Origin: Monocercomonoides exilis
Lineage: Eukaryota; Preaxostyla; Oxymonadida; Polymastigidae
Direction: 5' to 3'
DNA length: 64,000 nt
NCBI GenBank assembly: GCA_001643675.2
Contig: LSRY02000073.1
Location: 46,001-110,000 of the forward strand
The notes beneath the pieces were generated by a model that worked only from the letters and a program-made list of their open reading frames with translations, ran no database searches and had not been told where the DNA came from. Position numbers and translations under genes: made by a program. Within the stretch, counting starts at the first letter, position 1. Each line of letters starts with the position of its first letter. Shown in pieces: positions 58,770 through 64,000 of this stretch.

Positions 58770-60657
58770 CCATCTTTTTCGAAAAACTCATAGACTCAAC
58801 TTTACTACACAGAGGTTTCCTCGATTTTTGTGACTTTTGATACTAGAAATACACTATGAAAATGGAATGTCTGAAAAACCTGCTTTGATACTAAATAACT
58901 GGAAAATTACACTACGCCGAGGTTTTCGTTGTGTAGTGTAATAAGGATGAATTTGATACTAGAAATTTGAGCTCCTAGGAAAAGTGACCAAATTACACTA
59001 CACTTCGAAAACCTCGGCGTAGTGTATTTTGAGGTTTTTGATACTAGAAAATTTTGTCAATGAAATTTCTCTATGAAAAATACACTGTGGACCCCTCATG
59101 TTCACAGACTCATAGCGCCTCAGGGGCAAGTCAGCGAAACTTCTCGTTGCCATAGAGGGTCTCGCTGCACACTCGCTCTACACAATGGTGGTAATCTCAT
59201 TCGGCTCAGTTGGATTGCCCTGAAGTTACAAGGCAAATACTCATATCTTTCCTATGAAAAACCCTTTCTCAATGATATTTTGTGCTATGGACCCTGTATA
59301 TTCCATGGGTCATAGGGAATTACCTGTAAGAGCTGGAAAGTTCTAGATGCCATAGGGCAAGTAGCTGTGCTCTTCGAGTATCCAATGGTAGTAACATCTT
59401 TGCCCTCGGTCCATATGCCTTTTCACTATACTCAATATACTGACATCTTAGTATGAAAATGGTTCATTTTTGATAGGGGACCCCTTGGCTTCAACGAGCC
59501 ATATCTTTTGATCGGTCATAACTTACAGACATGCCAATGGTGCTGCGGGGTGGGCATGCCCTGCAGGTACAATGTGGCACACATTCGGCTGGTGGGCTGT
59601 GGCTGGGCCAAGGGCAGTGCCAGAAAAAGTGAGTATTTTCCATTGACTTTTTGAGTGACTTGGACCCCCCTCATTGGCTGGCCTGTAGCGAATCACACAG
59701 GAATCTGGGAAAGTTCTCGATGCCATAGGGAAACTCGCTCCACACTTCCTCTATCCATTGGTGCTATTGCCATTGCCACTGCTCAACTTCCCTTATATCT
59801 ATGGTCGATATACTACTATCCTTCCTATGAAAAACTCCTTTTCTATAAAATTTTATACTAGGACCCCCTTATGTTTGTTGGTTCATAGCTCCACAGGGTT
59901 AAGAGCTGGAAAGTTATAAATGTTATAGAGGGTCTAGCTGCACACTGTGCCTAGCCAATGGCAGTATTCTCGTTGGGCTCCTATGTAATGCCTGGCCACT
60001 ACACTCAATATACTATGATCTTTCCTATCAAAAATTTTCATTGAGAGGAAATATTGACTGTAACCCCTTATGTTCCAACCCTTGTAGTGCCTCAGGCTTG
60101 AGAGTGCGAGACTCGAAAATGTTATAGAGGGTCTAGCTATACTCTCCCTCTATCCAACTGTGCCACTTGTATTCCCACTACTCTATTTGCCTTGGAGCCA
60201 TAGGCAAAATACATGAACTTTTCATAGAAAAAGTGACTGACCTCCCTTGTGTTCCCACTCTCATATCTTTTTACTGGTCATAACTTACAGCCAAGCTGAT
60301 ATCACTGCAATGTGCCTGCATACTGTGCCTACAATATGGCACACATCCAGTGTCTATGCCCTGCCTCTGTATTTCACTACAGCCATTACACTCACTTTTC
60401 ATAGGGAAAGTTGACTCAGACCCCCTTGTGTTCCAGCCCTTGTAGCTTGCCAGGCTTAAGAGCTGGAAAGTTCTAAATGCCATAGAGGGTCTAGCTCCTC
60501 ACTCACTCTATCCAACTATACCACTACAATTCCCACTGCACTTATACCCTTTTCACTATACTCAATATACTAACATTTTTGTATGATTTTCCACTTTTTC
60601 ATATAGGACCCCCTTGCCTTTCAACCCTTATATCTTTTTATCGGTCATAACTTACAG
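58384..60657 (+). repeat. Four dispersed copies of TCGGTCATAACTTACAG
   Basis: Copies end at 58410, 59528, 60290 and 60657, each preceded by TATCTTTT and followed by a TGATG- or CCAATGG-like stretch. Between them, degenerate units with GAGCTGGAAAGTTCTAAATG and CATAGAGGGTCTAGCT recur at 59330, 59700, 59905, 60105 and 60465. Together they are a diverged tandem array. Confidence 0.8.
58907..58942. repeat. Hairpin with ACACTACGCC stem, copy 1
   Basis: TTACACTACGCC and TTGTGTAGTGTAA face each other across GAGGTTTTCG; the right stem has a few changes. Confidence 0.75.
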
Positions 60658-60984
60658 GCTAGCTGATGGTACCAGCCACTGCGTATGCTCTGCCACTACG
60701 TTTCCATGGGCATTCCACTCCACTCCTCTGGCTGCTCCAGCAGTGGTGTGAGAAAAAGTGAGTTTTGATAGGGGCATTTCGTATGGAAAGATTGAAGTGG
60801 GCATAGCGGGCCAGGCTTAAGAGCTGGAAGGCTGGAACAAAAAACCAGATGAAAGGCAGCGAGGGCATACACAAGGTGGTGTGGTAGTGGCAAGGCTTTG
60901 GTGTGTCCCCATCCCAAGAAACACTATGGAAGGATACTAAAATTTTTCATTGAGTTTTTTTGTAGTATCATTTTTGTGCATTTT

Positions 60985-61013
60985 CACTACGCCGAGGTTT
61001 TCGCGGCGTAGTG
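60985..61013. repeat. Hairpin with CACTACGCC stem, copy 2
   Basis: CACTACGCC and GGCGTAGTG pair across GAGGTTTTCGC, a perfect stem. Confidence 0.85.
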
Positions 61014-61068
61014 TATTTGAAGCACTTTTGATACTAGCCGATATTTTCTAGTATCAAATTCATCTTTA

Positions 61069-61103
61069 TTACACTACGCCGAGGTTTTCGTGGCGTAGTG
61101 TAA
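61069..61103. repeat. Hairpin with TTACACTACGCC stem, copy 3
   Basis: TTACACTACGCC and GGCGTAGTGTAA pair perfectly (12 bp) across GAGGTTTTCGT. It lies 56 bp from copy 2. Confidence 0.9.
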
Positions 61104-61240
61104 TTTTGAGATTTTTTAGTATCAAAGCAGGTTTTTCGATGACGTCGTTTTCGTAGTGTAATTCTAGTATGAAAAACGGAAAAAAACGCGAAAACCTCGG
61201 TGTAGTGTAATTGAGTCTATGAGTTTTTTGGAAAAGATGG

Positions 61241-62823
61241 TGTTTGTGGTGCGGGCTGTCGGGGATTTTTACGGAAGTATACTTAGGGGGACACCCCCCG
61301 AAAAAATTTTTTTTCTGACTTCATTTTTTTTCGACAAAAGTTGTCTGGTGAGGATAGTCTGAGCCAGGGCTTATGTGATATGGGGTTAGTATAGAAGTGT
61401 GACTTGTATATGAAACTCCATAGGAAAAAAAGTGGATTTTGAATGAAAAATTTATATAGGGGGCTGTCTATTAGACTGAGGCATTGTGTAATAGTGGTCT
61501 ATTGTATATATATGTATATAGTATTATGTCATATGTATAGCAAATAGGTGGGTAGGCTTTTTATGTTAAGGAAGATAGTATATGGTATTTGAATGGGAAT
61601 AAATATGTATATGTCTCTTTGAATGAAATACCTTTGCATGATTATACAGAAACTCACTGAGTGTGAAGTATAAATGAAGGTGGTTCAAAAGGGATGGGTT
61701 TGTTGGGTCCAATGAGAATGAAAAGCAACATGTGATTGTATATAAGGGCTAAGCAATACATGTTTTATGAAAACATCTTCTGGTAGCAATGGCTGATCAG
61801 ATGGGTCGAATAATAAAGTGAGTTGTTTTGAATCTTTGAGTCTGATGTGTAATAATGTTGGACGAAGAGGTTTGGATGACTCTAATAAAATCGATGTGTC
61901 TGAGAAGTTGTTGTGAGAGAGTGCTATGCTAGTAGTGAATGTGTGTTGTGAGGCAGTATAGTATATGGTTATGTGTAGTGAAGTAGTTTGATTTGGATGC
62001 AATGAATCTGTCTTTGAGAACTGCTTGATTTTAGAAAAGCAACAATGTGGGGATTTGTGTGAAAGTGTTGGGGTGTTTTGTTCTTGGAAATACATGTATG
62101 TTGACTTGTTTGAATATTGTAGAAAAGAGTACTTCATGAAGTCGAGACCTTGTCTATATGTATGGTGTGGTCGATATGTATATGTGTATATCATTGATTA
62201 AGTTCAGATGGATTGTTATTGCACATAGTAACTATTGGGTTTTGGTTGCCTAATATGTGGGGGTTGGATTTGACTATCGAGAGATAGAATGTGACAATGA
62301 TGAAATCAAAATGAACAAATATATATTATTGTTTGTTTGTTTGAAGACATAAATGTCATGTTTCTATTTGTTGAAAGTATTTGAACTGTTACAATTATTT
62401 GCCACTTTTTCAAAAGGTGAAAATATAATTGTAAGATGCGAATGAAAAATCATATTGTAATGATCTATCAGAGCTTTTTATATTATCATCTTTTTGATGA
62501 TGATGAGAATAGTGTTTTGATATTGAGATTACATTGTGATAATACAAATATTAATGATTATGATTGGATGGCTTAATAACTTTAATATCAGTTATTGAGT
62601 TTATCTGAAAGAAAATAATGTGTTAATATTTGAGAAGGGAAAATATTGTGTCTATTCTTGAAATATCATCAATCTTTGTGAATGGTGATGTTTCAATAAT
62701 TATGACTAAAATACTGTATTATGTTGTCTTTAACAAAACAATATGATATATATTAATATTTATTATTAAAAGTTATTAACAATGGACTTTTTGTCTTTTG
62801 TTAGTGATTTTTATATATAAATG
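61241..62823. other. Upstream flank / presumed external transcribed spacer of 18S
   Basis: No gene was recognised. By position, the rRNA promoter and 5' external transcribed spacer should lie here, but the transcription start cannot be seen. The long minus-strand ORF at 61685-62194 is not supported. Confidence 0.5.
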
Positions 62824-64000
62824 TATCTGGTCGATTCTGCCAGTAGTCATATGCTTGTCTCAAAGATTAAGCCATGCATGTGTCAGTATAAATAACTTGT
62901 ATTTATGAAACTGCGAATGGCTCATTACAACAGTTATAATTTATTTGACAATGACAATGTTATATTTTGAATAGAAATATAATTTACTACATGGATAGCC
63001 GTAGTAATTCTAGAGCTAATACATGCGAGAATTCATTTTTCTTTTTGTTTTTCGGAATGGAAAGAAGGGTGGGTTTGAAAAAGATCCGACTAAGGGTGTT
63101 TCAGCAATGAGACACCCTTTGGGGAAGGATTGTATTTATTAGATCGAAAACCATTAGGAATAGTTTAAATGTTTGATTCTATATGGATCAAAAACTTATT
63201 TCGGCACATGTTTGAAGTCTCGCAAGAGATGGATGGTGTATGTCCATTGTGAAAGATAATGGTGATTCATGATAAATGTCGAATTGCCAGGGTGGGTTAA
63301 GAGCCCATCGTCTTGGCAATGTGTCATTGAAATTTCTGACCTATCAACTGATGATGGTAGGATAGAGGCCTACCATGGTATTGACGGGTAACGGAGAATT
63401 AGGGTTCGATTCCGGAGAGGGAGCCTGAGAGATGGCTACCACTTCCAAGGAAGGCAGCAGGCGCGCAAATTACCCAATCCCAATCAATGACGTATATGGG
63501 GAGGTAGTGACAAAAAATAACAAAGCGGGGTATCTAATGGTATTCTGCTATTGGAATGGTTTCAATGTAAATGCTTGAAAGAGAAACAATTAGAGGGCAA
63601 GTCTGGTGCCAGCAGCCGCGGTAATTCCAGCTCTAATAGTGTATACTAAAATTGCTGCAGTTAAAAAGCTCGTAGTTGGATTTTGGAGTTTTTAATTGTT
63701 CGAGGGGGCGAGATGTTTCTCTATACTTAGTCCTGCTTCATTTTTCTTATTAAATTAGCTTTCGGGTTGATTTAATTTGGAAGTGAAGTGATTGGAGGGT
63801 ATTAATGAGGGGATATTTGAAAATCATGGTATTGTTTTTAATCTTGCATCAAGATTTATTTCTTGTTGTTTGATTGACTCAATATCTTTCATTTATCTTA
63901 TGCTTGCCTTGAATTTGAATAACCTCGAATCCCTTTTGGAGAAGTCCTTGTGGCTTATCAAAAAAGGGGTAAATGTTTTCGAAATTATTAATATATCACT
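62824..64000 (+). rRNA. 18S small-subunit ribosomal RNA, 5' part (runs off the window)
   Basis: The start is TATCTGGTCGATTCTGCCAG, the universal eukaryotic 18S 5' end with small changes, followed by TAGTCATATGCTTGTCTCAA and AGATTAAGCCATGCATG. Later landmarks are ATGGATAGCCGTAGTAATTC, AGGGTTCGATTCCGGAGAGG, CAAATTACCCAATCC and the 530-loop GCCAGCAGCCGCGGTAATTC at about 63608. Helix-variable regions are expanded (for example 63030-63260 and 63700-63990), consistent with a fast-evolving protist such as an oxymonad. The 3' part and any ITS/28S lie beyond 64000. Confidence 0.97.

Larger units (their letters stand above)
58770..61240. repeat. 2.5-kb inverted-repeat structure in the rDNA spacer
   Basis: The outer ends are CCATCTTTTTCGAAAAACTC at 58770 and its near-complement ending at 61240. 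The arms (about 58770-59055 and 60958-61240) share, in opposite orientation, ACTCATAGACTCAA, AAAACCTGCTTTGATACTA, ACACTACGCCGAGG and GATGAATTTGATACTAG. The centre is the degenerate tandem array. It may be a fold-back transposon or an inverted spacer duplication. Confidence 0.75.

Noticed and set aside
61685-62194. 169-codon minus-strand ORF upstream of 18S
   Set aside because: It lies in the presumed transcribed spacer, has no motif, and reads low-complexity His/Thr/Ser/Tyr-rich sequence.
1-64000. Alternative code with TAA/TAG as glutamine, as in some oxymonads
   Set aside because: Intact genes end properly at TAA (GluRS, RPN8) and TAG (Gln-rich gene), and conserved Gln positions use CAA/CAG. 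In-frame stops occur only in genes that also carry frameshifts.
1-64000. CRISPR array or bacterial operon structure
   Set aside because: No regularly spaced direct repeats; introns and 18S rRNA show the DNA is eukaryotic.

Overview
The window looks like a nuclear contig from an anaerobic, intron-bearing protist. The best fit is an oxymonad close to Monocercomonoides exilis. Three things point there: the standard genetic code with very short GT-AG introns (44-172 bp, many starting GTTTG), several protein families I recall from that genome (beta-helix surface proteins with CG..PC.T motifs, and a helical 'LFSELE / LLKHAGYC / HQEH.NLTR' family), and a eukaryotic 18S rRNA gene at the right edge. 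The species name is inference from memory. The eukaryotic nature is seen directly.

Layout. (1) 1-2411, minus strand: a long open frame that runs off the left edge, a BTB-type protein resembling animal SANBR/KIAA1841. (2) 2498-7069: two Tc1/mariner (IS630-type) transposons placed end to end and sharing one TA. The first has an intact transposase; the second is dead and has a 242-bp MITE inside its transposase. (3) 7070-11293: AT-rich DNA with a kinase-like pseudogene and two MITEs. (4) 11294-22418: a striking structure with two 3,366-bp inverted arms, apparently identical, each holding the same broken surface-protein gene. They flank a 4.4-kb centre with a decayed gene for a ubiquitin-specific-protease-like domain joined to a DDE/RNase-H-like domain. 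(5) 22705-26740: a second, smaller element with about 513-bp terminal inverted repeats and a broken surface-protein gene inside. (6) 26741-30600: AT-rich DNA with fold-back elements and MITEs.

(7) 30627-52360 is the gene-rich part: an intact 1,349-aa surface membrane protein, a small Ser-rich protein, a 988-aa Gln-rich protein divergent from a VTA1/LIP5 homologue (ESCRT/VPS4 regulator), and a minus-strand run of RPN8/PSMD7 (proteasome lid), cytosolic glutamyl-tRNA synthetase and a casein kinase II beta subunit with a 550-aa acidic/Ser-rich tail. After these come a pseudogene and a member of the helical oxymonad family. (8) 52361-62823 is a gene-free region leading to the rRNA gene. It holds GC-rich hairpins, degenerate tandem repeats and a 2.5-kb inverted-repeat structure, probably rDNA spacer. 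(9) 62824-64000 is the 5' part of 18S rRNA.

The housekeeping genes are unrelated jobs (proteasome, translation, signalling, endosomal sorting) packed 180-310 bp apart or sharing a promoter. The left 30 kb is dominated by TA-flanked inverted-repeat elements that share the terminal motif TGGGTNATTNTTTTT and appear to carry fragments of the surface-protein family.
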